Shown: positions 41,852 to 50,282, numbered from the stretch's first letter. The stretch is DNA of 64,000 bases from Streptomyces sp. MBT53 (GCF_016654115.1 NZ_JAEQAZ010000002.1:62001-126000); one strand, 5' to 3'. Translations and numbers: made by a program. The notes: generated by a model from the letters alone, not told the origin.

Positions 41852-41863
41852 GACAGTGCTGTC
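41852..41863. promoter_or_regulatory. Second candidate GntR operator
   Basis: GACAG-TG-CTGTC, using the same half-sites in opposite order, 24 bp upstream of the GntR start codon and close to the expected promoter. Confidence 0.45.
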
Positions 41864-41887
41864 AAGCGGTCGGAAAAGAAAAATACA

Positions 41888-41924
41888 GAGGGCGTGAAGC
41901 CTGAAAATCCGGCTTCACGCCCTC
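41888..41924 (-). terminator. Intrinsic terminator of uppP
   Basis: Perfect 14-bp stem GAGGGCGTGAAGCC (41888-41901) and GGCTTCACGCCCTC (41911-41924), 9-base loop. Read on the - strand it is followed by TGTATTTTTCTTTTCC, a rare clear U-tract for this GC-rich genome. It starts 22 bp after the uppP stop. Confidence 0.9.
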
Positions 41925-41946
41925 CGTCATGATCGACCCGGCGGTG

Positions 41947-42783
41947 TCAGCTGTTGAGCACACCCGCGCCGAGCAGCCCGAACAGCAGGACGCCGATGAT
42001 GATCCGGTAGATCACAAAGGCGTTGAAGGAGTGCTTCGCGACGAACTTCAGCAGCCAGGCGATGGAGGCGTAGGCCACCACGAAGGACACGATCGTGCCG
42101 ACGGCGAGCGGGGCGGCGCCGACGCCCGACCCCAGGGCGTCCTTCAGCTCGTAGATGCCGGCGCCGGTCAGGGCCGGGATGCCGAGGAAGAACGAGAGCC
42201 GGGTGGCGGCGAGGCGGTCCAGGTCGAGGATGAGACCGGTGGACATGGTGGCGCCGGAGCGCGAGAAACCGGGGAAGAGCAGCGCGAGGATCTGTGAACT
42301 GCCCACCAGCATCGCGTCCTTGAAGGTGGTGTCGTCCTCACCGCGCTTGTGCCGGCCCATCTGGTCCGCGGCCCACATGACACCGCTGCCGACGATCAGC
42401 GAGGCGGCGACCACCCACAGCGAGCCGAGCGGGCCGTCGATGAGCGGCTTCGCGGCGAGGCCCACGATCACGATCGGGATGGTCGAGTAGATGACCCACC
42501 ACGCGAACTTGTAGTCGTGGTGGTAGCGCTCCTCCTTGTTGAACAGGCCGCGCCCCCAGGCGGTGACGATCCGCACGATGTCCTTGAAGAAGTACAGGAG
42601 CACGGCGGCGATGGCGCCGACCTGGATGACGGCCGAGAACCCGACGACGGAATCGTCGTCCACGGGGATGTTCATCAGCCCCTCGACGATCTTCAGATGG
42701 CCGGTGGAGGAGACGGGCAGGAACTCGGTCACCCCCTCGACGACTCCGAGGACGGCGGCCTGACCGACGCTGATGACGCTCAT
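41947..42783 (-). CDS. uppP: Undecaprenyl-diphosphatase (bacitracin-resistance protein)
   Basis: 278 residues from the ATG at 42783. Polytopic membrane enzyme that dephosphorylates undecaprenyl diphosphate to recycle the carrier lipid for peptidoglycan. Motif 1 EGVTEFLPVSSTGHL (about 15-29) carries the catalytic Glu and Ser/His, motif 2 PGFSRSGATMSTGL the phosphate-binding Arg. About 8 helices; normal length. Streptomyces often have more than one copy. Own terminator downstream. Confidence 0.95.
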   Translation of the reverse strand: MSVISVGQAAVLGVVEGVTEFLPVSSTGHLKIVEGLMNIPVDDDSVVGFSAVIQVGAIAAVLLYFFKDIVRIVTAWGRGLFNKEERYHHDYKFAWWVIYSTIPIVIVGLAAKPLIDGPLGSLWVVAASLIVGSGVMWAADQMGRHKRGEDDTTFKDAMLVGSSQILALLFPGFSRSGATMSTGLILDLDRLAATRLSFFLGIPALTGAGIYELKDALGSGVGAAPLAVGTIVSFVVAYASIAWLLKFVAKHSFNAFVIYRIIIGVLLFGLLGAGVLNS

Positions 42784-42871
42784 GAGATCCAGTTCTTCGG
42801 GATTGGTCGACAGTGCTGTAGACAATAGCGCTGGAGGCGGTCCTGTACGGGCGCGGGATCCGCCCGATTTC

Positions 42872-43246
42872 TTACGCCCACAGGGCCTGCGCGATCGACA
42901 CCCCGACAAATGCCGCACCGAGGCCCGCCATCACGCTGCCGACGACGTTGGCGGCAGCGTAGAGCCCCGCCCCTGTCTCGGTCAGTCGCAGTGTCTCGTA
43001 CGAGAAGGTGGAGTACGTCGTCAGGGCCCCGCAAAGGCCTGTCCCGACGAGGAGTTGGAGATGCGAGCCCGCCGCACCGGCGGACACGGCGCCGGTGAGG
43101 GTGCCCAGGATCAGACAGCCGGTGACGTTCACCGCGAAGGTGCCCCAGGGGAAGACGGAGTCGTGTCTGGTCTGCACGGCACGGTCGGTGAGATAGCGGA
43201 GCGGGGCGCCGACGACGGCTCCCGCGACGACCAACAGCCAGTTCAC
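42872..43246 (-). CDS. crcB: Fluoride channel CrcB/Fluc (second subunit gene of the operon)
   Basis: 124 residues, four membrane helices. Conserved Fluc elements: [10 protein letters not shown] in helix 1, [17 protein letters not shown] with the polar Asn, and [15 protein letters not shown] with the Phe-box and the TTYSTFS segment of helix 3. Fluc channels are dual-topology dimers exporting fluoride. The GTG start overlaps the DUF190 stop by 4 bp. With the other CrcB gene at 43620 it may form a heterodimer. Confidence 0.92.
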   Translation of the reverse strand: MNWLLVVAGAVVGAPLRYLTDRAVQTRHDSVFPWGTFAVNVTGCLILGTLTGAVSAGAAGSHLQLLVGTGLCGALTTYSTFSYETLRLTETGAGLYAAANVVGSVMAGLGAAFVGVSIAQALWA

Positions 43247-43623
43247 AACGACTTCTTACCCTTCGCGTCCGATGTGCGGGACGCATCCGTACGGCCCGCG
43301 TACCGGATGACCTCGCAGTCGTCGAGGATCACGAGTCCCCCGGTGACGAGTTCGTCGAGCTGCGGCAGGAAGTCCCGTACGCGCTCCTCGGTGTCCACGA
43401 TCACGATGGCCACCGGCAGGTCCTCGCTGAGCGACAGCAGCCGGGTGGTGTGGATCAGGGAGGAGGCGCCGAAGCCCTCGATGCCCCGGAAGACGCTGGC
43501 GCCGGCCAGCCCGGCGGTGTGCGCGCGGTGGACGATCTCCGTGTAGAGGGGCTTGTGGTGCCAGGTGTCGTTCTCGCCGATGAAGACGGTCACGCGCAGG
43601 GCGCTGCCGGTCAGCCTGGTCAT
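43243..43623 (-). CDS. DUF190 (PII-like) protein between two crcB genes
   Basis: 126 residues from the ATG at 43623. DUF190 proteins have a PII-like ferredoxin fold: [20 protein letters not shown], then [15 protein letters not shown] and the strand [24 protein letters not shown]. They commonly sit beside crcB in actinobacteria; the function is not established. As a PII relative it may gate or sense the channel, binding a nucleotide or ion. It overlaps both crcB genes by 4 bp, implying tight coupling. Confidence 0.88.
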   Translation of the reverse strand: MTRLTGSALRVTVFIGENDTWHHKPLYTEIVHRAHTAGLAGASVFRGIEGFGASSLIHTTRLLSLSEDLPVAIVIVDTEERVRDFLPQLDELVTGGLVILDDCEVIRYAGRTDASRTSDAKGKKSL

Positions 43624-44081
43624 CGCTGCCTCCACTTCAGGACGCGCCGGGCCGCCGTCACCGCGAGCCACACCGCCGCGAGGGCCGCGAGCAGGGTCGC
43701 GGCGAGATAGGCCAGCGCGGTGCGGGGATGGCCCGCGTCGACCAGTTTCTGGATGTCGACGGCGTACGTCGAGAAGGTGGTGAAGCCGCCGAGCACACCG
43801 GTGCCGAAGAACGGCCGCACCAGCCGGTGGGCGGCCCACACATCGGTGATGACCACCATGAACACGCCGATCACGGCACACCCGACGACATTGATCCAGA
43901 ACGTCGTCCAGGGGAATCCGCCGCTCTGCGCGGGCCACCACAGGGAGGCCGCGTAGCGCCCCGTGGCCCCGATGGCGCCGCCGAGCGCGACCACCGCGAC
44001 CACGGGTCCCTGACCGCGCCAGACGGACGGGCGTGGGGCCTGTGGCCGGGCGCGGACGCTCTCGGCCTCGGGAGCTGTCAT
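43620..44081 (-). CDS. crcB: Fluoride channel CrcB/Fluc (first subunit gene of the operon)
   Basis: 153 residues from the ATG at 44081, about 30 residues longer than its partner because of a hydrophilic N-terminus ([17 protein letters not shown]). Fluc motifs: [32 protein letters not shown], and [15 protein letters not shown]. Four helices. I looked for a fluoride riboswitch upstream and did not find one. Confidence 0.92.
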   Translation of the reverse strand: MTAPEAESVRARPQAPRPSVWRGQGPVVAVVALGGAIGATGRYAASLWWPAQSGGFPWTTFWINVVGCAVIGVFMVVITDVWAAHRLVRPFFGTGVLGGFTTFSTYAVDIQKLVDAGHPRTALAYLAATLLAALAAVWLAVTAARRVLKWRQR

Positions 44082-44245
44082 GGCCGTACGTCTCCTACTC
44101 GTCGGGGGCCCTGGGGGCACACGCCTCTACAAGTAGGGACCGTTGGCGGCACCTCTGCCGCGGTTCGGGTACGGCGGGCCCCACCGCCGCGCCGCGAGGA
44201 GTGCTCGCGGCCGGGCATCAGGGTAACGCCGGTGACGTGCCGGGG

Positions 44246-45220
44246 TCACTTCGGGGCGGGCGGCTCGCACAGCGCGATCCCGCGCTCCCGCACGCTGCCG
44301 AGCACCAGGTGCCCGGCCGCCTCGCAGACGCTGGTGGCCATCCGGTAGGGCGAGCCGTGCGCGACGAGGTGGTGGACGACGGCTCCGTCGTCGTCGAACG
44401 CCATGGCTCCGATCATGCCGGTGGGGCGGAAGGGCACGCGTACGGCGACCCGGGCTACGGCCTGCCGCGCGGCGGGCGGTGCCTGGTGGAGGAGTTCGAG
44501 TGGCGGGACGCGCGGGCCGGCCAGCGCCACCCAGATCGGCCCGTCCGGGCCGCCGCGCCAGAGGTTGTCGGGCATTCCGGGGAGGTCGTCGGCGAAGGAC
44601 TCGCTCAGGCCCGTCTTCGGCCCGGTGAGCCAGTAGCGGGTCAGCCGGCGGGCGCCGGTCTCCGCGACGACCAGGAAGGACTCGTCGGCGCTCGCGGCGA
44701 GTCCGTTGGCGAACTGGAGTCCGTCCAGGAGGACTTCGGGGCTGTCGGCGCCGGGTGCGAGGCGCAACAGCCGTCCCGTGCCGGTGTGTTCGACGATGTC
44801 GCCGATCCACTGATCGATCGGGTAGCGGAGGCTGAAGACGGTGAAGTACGCGCTGCCGTCCGACAGTGCGACCACGTTGCTGCAGCCCCGCAGCGGCTCC
44901 CCCGCCACCGAGTCGGCGAGGACGCGTACGCTTCCGTCCCCCAAGTCCACGCGCAGCAGCCCGCGTTCCGAATCGGCCACCAACAGGGCGTCGTCCGGGA
45001 GGAGTTCGAGGCCGAGCGGCCGTCCGCCGGTGTCGGCGAGGGTCTCCACCCGCACCGCCTCGGGGTCGATCAGCCCGTCGAGACGGAGGATGCGGCCGTC
45101 CTCGACGCCGGTCAGCACCCGGCCGCGGGCGTCGGCCACCACGTCCTCGGGACCCACGCCGCCGATCGCGACGTAGCGGCGGGCGAGCAGCGCCTCGGGT
45201 CGGTCCACGAACACCTCCAC
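44246..45220 (-). CDS. SMP-30/strictosidine-synthase-like lactonase
   Basis: 324 residues from the GTG at 45220. Six-bladed propeller of the SMP-30/gluconolactonase and strictosidine-synthase superfamily: GPEDVVADARGRVLTGVEDG in blade 1, RPLGLELLPDDALLVADSER and FANGLAASADESFLVVAETG later, ending DNLWRGGPDGPIWVAL. The metal-binding Glu and Asn residues seem kept. No signal peptide. Could be a sugar lactonase; substrate unknown. Transcribed divergently from yihY. Confidence 0.83.
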   Translation of the reverse strand: MEVFVDRPEALLARRYVAIGGVGPEDVVADARGRVLTGVEDGRILRLDGLIDPEAVRVETLADTGGRPLGLELLPDDALLVADSERGLLRVDLGDGSVRVLADSVAGEPLRGCSNVVALSDGSAYFTVFSLRYPIDQWIGDIVEHTGTGRLLRLAPGADSPEVLLDGLQFANGLAASADESFLVVAETGARRLTRYWLTGPKTGLSESFADDLPGMPDNLWRGGPDGPIWVALAGPRVPPLELLHQAPPAARQAVARVAVRVPFRPTGMIGAMAFDDDGAVVHHLVAHGSPYRMATSVCEAAGHLVLGSVRERGIALCEPPAPK

Positions 45221-45349
45221 GGTTGGGACCGGCGCGCGTACGCTTGCTGTTCTTCCCGGTCATCGCCGCACCCGGTCACGTTTGCCGAGCGTATTCCCGG
45301 TGACCCGGATCGCGCTGCCGACAGGCGAGAAGTGAGAAGGGGGCCTCGC

Positions 45350-45391
45350 ATGACGTGGTCGGCCGCCCGCCACGCGGGAACGCCCCGGTGA
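45350..45391 (+). CDS. Possible 13-codon leader peptide before the YihY gene
   Basis: ATG at 45350 with a strong ribosome-binding site GAAGGGGG seven bases before it. The peptide MTWSAARHAGTPR ends in a TGA that overlaps a GTG at 45388 in the YihY frame. It may be a translated leader coupled to yihY, or the site may belong to an alternative YihY start at 45355. Weak call. Confidence 0.25.
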   Translation: MTWSAARHAGTPR

Positions 45392-46218
45392 ACCGTGTCC
45401 GCACCGCGTGGCAGCGCCTGGGCCTGGCCGAACTCAACCGGCGCGGGCGGGAGTTGGAGCTGCTGCACCGGGCCATGGGATTCGCGACGCTCGCCCTCGT
45501 GACACTGGCGCCGCTGCTGATCGTGGTGGCCGCGGCCGACCCGATCGGGCACGGCGGGTTCGCGCTGTGGCTGGTTGACGGCATGGACCTGTCCGGCCGC
45601 TCGGCCCGTGCGCTCACCGATGTCTTCACCCCGCCCCGCAAGGTCATCGGCACCACCAGCGCCTGGAGCGTGGCGCTGCTCGCGCTGTTCGGGCTGTCCT
45701 TCGCGTCGAGTGTGCAGAGCGGATACGAGCACGTGTGGCGCCCGACCGGTGCGCCCTGGCACCGCATCTGGCGCCAACTGATCTGGCTGGTCATGCTGAT
45801 GGGCTATCTGTACGCGCAGGTGCAGACCCGCAACGTCCTCGCGGGCACGCCCCGCATCCTGCTCAGCATGGCGGCCGGTCTGCTGTTCTTCTGGTGGGGC
45901 CCGCACTTCCTGCTCAGCCGCCAGGTCCACTGGCGCTATCTGCTGCCGGGCGCGCTCGCCACGATGGCGGGCCTGGTCGGCCTGCGCTGGTTCTCGTACC
46001 TGGTGTTCACCCCGCTCCTGGTCACCAACGCGGTCAGCTACGGCCCGGTCGGCACGGTGCTGGTGGTGGAGTCCTGGCTGGTCGGCGTGGGGTTCGTGCT
46101 CTACGGCGGCGCGCTGGTGGGCAGGCTGCTGTGCGAGCGGTTCGGGGACCCGGACGCGTCGTTCCGCACGCAACCGGAACCACCGGAGGGAGCGGACGTC
46201 GGCCGGGACACGGCGTGA
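45388..46218 (+). CDS. YihY/BrkB-family membrane protein
   Basis: 276 residues if started at the GTG at 45388; a GTG at 45355 adds 11. About six helices: GFATLALVTLAPLLIVVAAA in the first, then SAWSVALLALFGLSFASSVQ, LIWLVMLMGYLYAQVQ, ILLSMAAGLLFFWWGPHF. This family, once called ribonuclease BN, consists of integral membrane proteins of unclear role, possibly transport. The C-terminus is acidic and hydrophilic. It ends 8 bp from the convergent ArsR gene. Confidence 0.83.
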   Translation: MNRVRTAWQRLGLAELNRRGRELELLHRAMGFATLALVTLAPLLIVVAAADPIGHGGFALWLVDGMDLSGRSARALTDVFTPPRKVIGTTSAWSVALLALFGLSFASSVQSGYEHVWRPTGAPWHRIWRQLIWLVMLMGYLYAQVQTRNVLAGTPRILLSMAAGLLFFWWGPHFLLSRQVHWRYLLPGALATMAGLVGLRWFSYLVFTPLLVTNAVSYGPVGTVLVVESWLVGVGFVLYGGALVGRLLCERFGDPDASFRTQPEPPEGADVGRDTA

Positions 46219-46226
46219 CGCTCGGC

Positions 46227-46508
46227 CTACCAGCCCTTCTCGAACATCCGGGCCACCTCGGCGATCCGGACCTCGTCGCGCTGGTAGTAGGTACGCAGCC
46301 GGATCCGCCGGGTGCGCAACAGGCCCAGGGACGCGAGGAGTTCGAGGTGGGTGTCGGCCACCTGGCGGGACACCCCCAGCTTGGCCGCCACCGCCTCCGC
46401 GCTGACCCCGGCCTCGGCGAGATACCGGTGCGCCGGGAAGTGGGCGGCCGGATCTCTCAGCCACTCCAGGATGTCCAATCGCCGCTGACTTGCCGGAGTC
46501 CTCAGCAT
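46227..46508 (-). CDS. ArsR-type winged-helix regulator
   Basis: 93 residues from the ATG at 46508 (LRTPASQRRLDILEWLRDPA). Helix-turn-helix SAEAVAAKLGVSRQVADTHL and wing LLRTRRIRLRTYYQRDE. No metal-binding Cys motif is seen, so it is probably not a metal sensor. The target may be itself or a neighbour; nothing downstream shares its direction closely. Confidence 0.8.
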   Translation of the reverse strand: MLRTPASQRRLDILEWLRDPAAHFPAHRYLAEAGVSAEAVAAKLGVSRQVADTHLELLASLGLLRTRRIRLRTYYQRDEVRIAEVARMFEKGW

Positions 46509-46657
46509 CTCGTGCCCCTCCGTCCTGCGCGCCGCTTGCCGCGTCCCCCCACTCTCCCGCAGCACGGTCCACCGCGTCCCGGACTCGGTGCCCCTTGTCC
46601 GGGACCGACCGTTCCTGTTCGACGCGGCGGTCGCCGCTGGGGCATGGGGCTACGTGC

Positions 46658-46931
46658 GGGACGCGCGGAGACCGCCGGGACCGAACTCCGGCTTCCGCAA
46701 CCGAAGTTGGCCGAACCACACCGTCGCAGCCGCACAAGAACGCACGCGCGCCGAACGCCATCGAGCCGCGCGCCCGCGGCACGTTCACCGGCCAGCGGCT
46801 CGGTGCCGTCGACGCCGAGGCGCAGCGCAACGGACGGGACGCGGTAACCCGCCAGGGAACGAACTCCCGCCTCCAGAACAGGAGTTGACTGACCCACACT
46901 GCCACAGCCGCACAAGAACGCACGCGCGCCG
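46658..46931. repeat. Two direct repeats of 96 bp, 178 bp apart
   Basis: Copy 1 at 46658-46753 and copy 2 at 46836-46931 align without gaps; the last 26 bp (AGCCGCACAAGAACGCACGC then GCGCCG) are identical, the rest is diverged. Each copy is followed by a 3'-end sequence of the GH42 gene: a decayed one after copy 1 and the real one after copy 2. Confidence 0.75.
46754..46857 (-). pseudogene. Decayed duplicate of the 3' end of the GH42 gene
   Basis: On the - strand, 46772-46819 encodes LGVDGTEPLAGERAAG, matching 13 of 16 residues of LGTDGTELLTGERAAG at 47043-47090 in the beta-galactosidase. Flanking similarity is weaker. No start or complete domain. A remnant of tandem duplication. Confidence 0.7.
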
Positions 46932-46944
46932 GGCGTCGGACGTC

Positions 46945-46984
46945 CCCCTCCGCCCGCGGCTCACGGCTCTCGCGGGCGGAGGGG
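46945..46984 (-). terminator. Strong hairpin after the GH42 gene
   Basis: Perfect 14-bp stem CCCCTCCGCCCGCG (46945-46958) and CGCGGGCGGAGGGG (46971-46984), 12-base loop, 7 bp after the stop of the GH42 gene on the - strand. No T-tract. Confidence 0.75.
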
Positions 46985-46991
46985 AGTCGGC

Positions 46992-49013
46992 TCAGCCGTC
47001 GAGTCGTACGACCCGCACGGCACCGGCGGAAACCGCGAGACCGCCCGCCGCCCGCTCGCCGGTCAGCAGTTCGGTGCCGTCGGTGCCCAGCGGCACTTTG
47101 ACGTCCGAGGCACTGTGGTTGATCGCGAAGAGGAAACTCCCCGACTCCCCTTCCCTGCGCACGACTTCCACGTCGTACGGCAGCTCGGCGCGCGGGGCGA
47201 TCCGGGCGTCCTCGGCGGCCCAGCCGAGCAGGGCGTCGAGACCGTGCGCGTCGAGCCGCGTGGACACGTACCACGCGGTGCCCTCGCCGAGGCGGTGCCG
47301 GGTGACGGCCGGGTGGTCGGCGGTGAGGCCCTCGGCGTACGTCCACACGGTCTCGGCGCCGCGCGGGACGACGAACTCGGTCCATACGTCGCCGGTGAGT
47401 TCGGAGCCGTCGGGGCCGGTGACGCGCACCCGGTCGCCTTCCAGCAGCGGCGAGAACTCCTCGACCGTCAGGCCGAGTACGTCCCGCAGCGCGCCGGGAT
47501 ACGCGCCCTCGTGGACGGCGTCGTGCTCGTCGACGATGCCGGAGAAGTAGGAGACGACGAGGGTGCCGCCCTGCTCGACGTACCGCTGAAGGTTGCGGCC
47601 GGCCGCCTCCGTCGTCAGGTACAGGGCGGGTACGACGACAAGGGGATAGGCCGACAAGTCGGCTTCCGGGTGGGAGAAGTCGACGGTGAGGTGGCGGTCG
47701 TAGAGGGCTTCGTAGAAGGCGTCCGCGCGCTCGCGGGCGTCGTGGTCCTGGCTGGGGCGCCACTCCAGTTTCTGCGCCCACCACGACTGCCAGTCCCATA
47801 CGACGGCCACGTCGGCCTGTGTGCGCGTCCCGCGCACAGCGCTCAACTCCTCGACGGACGCGCCGAGTTCGACGACCTCACGCCAGACGCGCGTCTCCGT
47901 GCCACCGTGCGGGAGCATCGCGGAGTGGAACTTCTCGGCGCCGCGCCGGGACTGCCGCCACTGGAAGAACATCGCGCCGTCCGAGCCGCGCGCCACGTGG
48001 GAGAGGGCGTTGCGGGCCATCTGGCCGGGGGCCTTGGCGGGGTTGCGGGGCTGCCAGTTGACGCCCGAGGTGGAGTGTTCGAGGAGCAGCCAGGGGGCGC
48101 CGCCCGCCACCGAGCGGGTGAGGTCGGCGGCCATCGCGAGATTGACGTGGGTGCGGCGTCCGTCGGTGATCAGGTAGTGGTCGTTGGTGACGAGGTCGAC
48201 CTCGCGGCCCCAGGCCCAGTAGTCGACGGACTCGCACTGGCTGAGGGCGGCCATGAAGTTGGTGGTCACCGGGATGCCGGGCGCGAGGCGGTGCAGGATG
48301 TCCCGTTCCGCGACGAAGTTCTCGCGCATGGTGGCGTCCGCGAACCGCGTGTAGTCCAGCGCCTGGGCCGGGTTGACGGCGGTCGGGGTGAGGCGGGGCG
48401 GGTTGATCTGGTCGAGGGTCGCGTAGCGCTGGCCCCAAAAGGCCGTACCCCAGGCCTCGTTGACGCCGTCGACGCTTCCGTACGTCGTCGTCAGCCAGCG
48501 GCGGAAGTGGGCGGCGCAGGAGTCGCAGTAGCAGGCGGAGACGGGGACGCCGTACTCGTTGAAGACGTGCCACAGCGCGAGGGCGGGGTGGGTGCCGTAG
48601 CGCTCGGCGAGGCGGGTGGTGATGTTCGCGGCGGCGGCGCGGTAGTCGGCGTTGCTGTGGCAGATCGCGCCGCGTGAGCCGAACTCGTAGCGGGTGCCGT
48701 CGGCGGTGACGGGGAGGGCCTCGGGGTGGGCGCGGTAGAACCAGGCGGGCGGCGCGACCGTGGGGGTGCCGAGGTCGGCGCGGATGCCGTGCTCGTGCAG
48801 GAGGTCGAGGAGGCGGTCGAGCCAGCCGAAGTCGTACACACCGGACTCGGGTTCCAGCAGGGCCCAGGAGAAGATCCCGACGCTCACCATGGTGACGCCG
48901 GCCTCCCGCATCAGCCGGACGTCCTCCTGCCAGACGCTCTCCGGCCACTGCTCGGGGTTGTAGTCCCCACCGAAGGCGAGCCTGGTGAGCCCCTTGGGTG
49001 TGGTCTCCGGCAT
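46992..49013 (-). CDS. GH42 beta-galactosidase
   Basis: 673 residues from the ATG at 49013, preceded by GGAGAG. Three GH42 domains: TIM barrel from GGDYNPEQWPESVWQEDVRL, with acid/base Glu in WHVFNEYG (about 152-159) and nucleophile Glu in WLLLEHST (about 315); Cys residues in ACYCDSCAAHF are the family's zinc cluster; a trimerisation domain around VVVPALYLTTEAAGRNLQRY; and a small C-terminal beta domain. No signal peptide, so cytoplasmic, acting on imported galactosides. Divergent from a LacI regulator with a CebR-like operator between them. Confidence 0.93.
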   Translation of the reverse strand: MPETTPKGLTRLAFGGDYNPEQWPESVWQEDVRLMREAGVTMVSVGIFSWALLEPESGVYDFGWLDRLLDLLHEHGIRADLGTPTVAPPAWFYRAHPEALPVTADGTRYEFGSRGAICHSNADYRAAAANITTRLAERYGTHPALALWHVFNEYGVPVSACYCDSCAAHFRRWLTTTYGSVDGVNEAWGTAFWGQRYATLDQINPPRLTPTAVNPAQALDYTRFADATMRENFVAERDILHRLAPGIPVTTNFMAALSQCESVDYWAWGREVDLVTNDHYLITDGRRTHVNLAMAADLTRSVAGGAPWLLLEHSTSGVNWQPRNPAKAPGQMARNALSHVARGSDGAMFFQWRQSRRGAEKFHSAMLPHGGTETRVWREVVELGASVEELSAVRGTRTQADVAVVWDWQSWWAQKLEWRPSQDHDARERADAFYEALYDRHLTVDFSHPEADLSAYPLVVVPALYLTTEAAGRNLQRYVEQGGTLVVSYFSGIVDEHDAVHEGAYPGALRDVLGLTVEEFSPLLEGDRVRVTGPDGSELTGDVWTEFVVPRGAETVWTYAEGLTADHPAVTRHRLGEGTAWYVSTRLDAHGLDALLGWAAEDARIAPRAELPYDVEVVRREGESGSFLFAINHSASDVKVPLGTDGTELLTGERAAGGLAVSAGAVRVVRLDG

Positions 49014-49136
49014 GGATCTCTCCCGTAGTCGATCATTTGGGAACGTGCACACAGCACGCCTTGAGGCGCTGCCCCAACATAACCGCACGTCCGTGACCGC
49101 TGACAAGTGTCCCCGATGTTTCTCTGCCGTGAATGC

Positions 49137-49150
49137 TGTGAACGCTCCCA
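49137..49150. promoter_or_regulatory. CebR-like LacI-family operator
   Basis: TGTGAACGCTCCCA; the reverse complement TGGGAGCGTTCACA matches the known CebR box TGGGAGCGCTCCCA at 12 of 14 positions. It lies between the divergent GH42 and LacI genes, 58 bp before the LacI start. Confidence 0.65.
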
Positions 49151-49207
49151 TAGTGCTCCTCCAGCGGTGCTTCGGGCTCCGGGCCCGGGAGCCGTAGAGT
49201 CGTGACC

Positions 49208-50233
49208 ATGAGCAATACGGGGGGTCGGCGCAGACCACCGACGATCCATGACGTGGCACGCGAGGCGGGTGTCTCACGGGGCACGGTGTCGCGGGTCCTC
49301 AACGGCGGGCACTATGTGAGCCCGGCCGCGCAGGAGGCCGTCAACGCGGCCATCCGCAGGACGGGCTACGTCGTGAACCGGCACGCCCGCTCGCTGATCA
49401 CCGGGCGCTCGGACTCGGTCGGTTTCCTGCTGACGGAGCCGCAGGAGAAGTTCTTCGAGGACCCCAACTTCAACATCCTGCTGCGCGGCTGCACCCAGGC
49501 GCTGGCCGCGCACGACATCCCGCTGCTGCTGATGCTGGCCGGCACCGAGGACGAGCGGCGGCGCATCACCCGGTACATCACCTCCGGGCATGTCGACGGG
49601 GTGCTGCTGGTGTCCAGCCACTCCGGGAACCCGGTGGCGGAGGAGCTGAGCGAGGCGGGCGTGCCGCTGGTCGCGTGCGGCAAGCCGATCGGGCTCGGCT
49701 CCAAGATCAGCTATGTGGCCGCCGACGACCGGGATGGTGCCCGGGACATGACCCGGCATCTGCTCTCCCTGGGCCGTCGCCGCATCGGCACGGTCACCGG
49801 GCCGCTGGACACCCCGGGCGGTGTCGAGCGCCTCGCCGGCTACAAGGAGGTGCTCGCCGAGGCGGGCGTCGAGGTGGACGACCGGCTCGTCGTCTCCGGC
49901 GACTACAGCCGGCTCAGCGGCGAGCGCGGCGCCGAGCGGCTGCTGGCCCAGGTCCCGGACCTGGACGCGGTGTTCGTCGCCTCGGACCTGATGGCGCGGG
50001 GTGTGCTGACCACGCTGGAGCGGGCCGGGCGGCGGGTGCCGGAGGACGTGGCGGTCGGCGGTTTCGACGACTCCCCCGCCGCGCTCGCGTCCAGCCCCGA
50101 ACTCACCACGATGCGGCAGCCGTTCGACCGGATCAGCGCGGAGATGGTGCGGGTGCTGCTGGCGCAGATCGGCGGCGAGGACACGTCGGCGGTGATCCTG
50201 CCGACGGAGTTGGTGAAGCGGGAGTCGACGTAG
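49208..50233 (+). CDS. LacI-family transcriptional regulator
   Basis: 341 residues from the ATG at 49208 (a GTG two codons upstream is possible). Helix-turn-helix and hinge: TIHDVAREAGVSRGTVSRVL, then PAAQEAVNAAIRRTGYVVNRHARSL. A periplasmic-binding-protein-like effector domain follows (SVGFLLTEPQEKFFEDPNF; DAVFVASDLMARG; GFDDSPAALASSPELTTMRQ). Likely a galactoside- or oligosaccharide-responsive repressor of the divergent beta-galactosidase. Confidence 0.92.
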   Translation: MSNTGGRRRPPTIHDVAREAGVSRGTVSRVLNGGHYVSPAAQEAVNAAIRRTGYVVNRHARSLITGRSDSVGFLLTEPQEKFFEDPNFNILLRGCTQALAAHDIPLLLMLAGTEDERRRITRYITSGHVDGVLLVSSHSGNPVAEELSEAGVPLVACGKPIGLGSKISYVAADDRDGARDMTRHLLSLGRRRIGTVTGPLDTPGGVERLAGYKEVLAEAGVEVDDRLVVSGDYSRLSGERGAERLLAQVPDLDAVFVASDLMARGVLTTLERAGRRVPEDVAVGGFDDSPAALASSPELTTMRQPFDRISAEMVRVLLAQIGGEDTSAVILPTELVKREST

Positions 50234-50265
50234 GAGGGGGGCGAGCCGTCGGCGCGCCCCCCTCC
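50233..50265. terminator. Bidirectional terminator between lacI-type and secreted-protein genes
   Basis: 11-bp perfect stem GGAGGGGGGCG (50233-50243) and CGCCCCCCTCC (50255-50265), 11-base loop, lying in the 49-bp gap between two convergent genes. It starts on the last base of the LacI stop codon. Confidence 0.75.
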
Positions 50266-50282
50266 TCACTTCCGCACCGCCG

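Noticed and set aside
44082..44245. Fluoride riboswitch before the crcB operon
   Set aside because: I looked for the conserved crcB-motif elements on the - strand in the 164 bp between the operon and the SMP-30 gene and did not find them. The region holds no gene or clear hairpin either.
45112..47799. 895-codon open frame on the - strand
   Set aside because: It crosses the SMP-30, YihY, ArsR and GH42 genes out of frame; composition is Arg/Gly/Pro-rich and no domain is visible. It is a GC-rich shadow.
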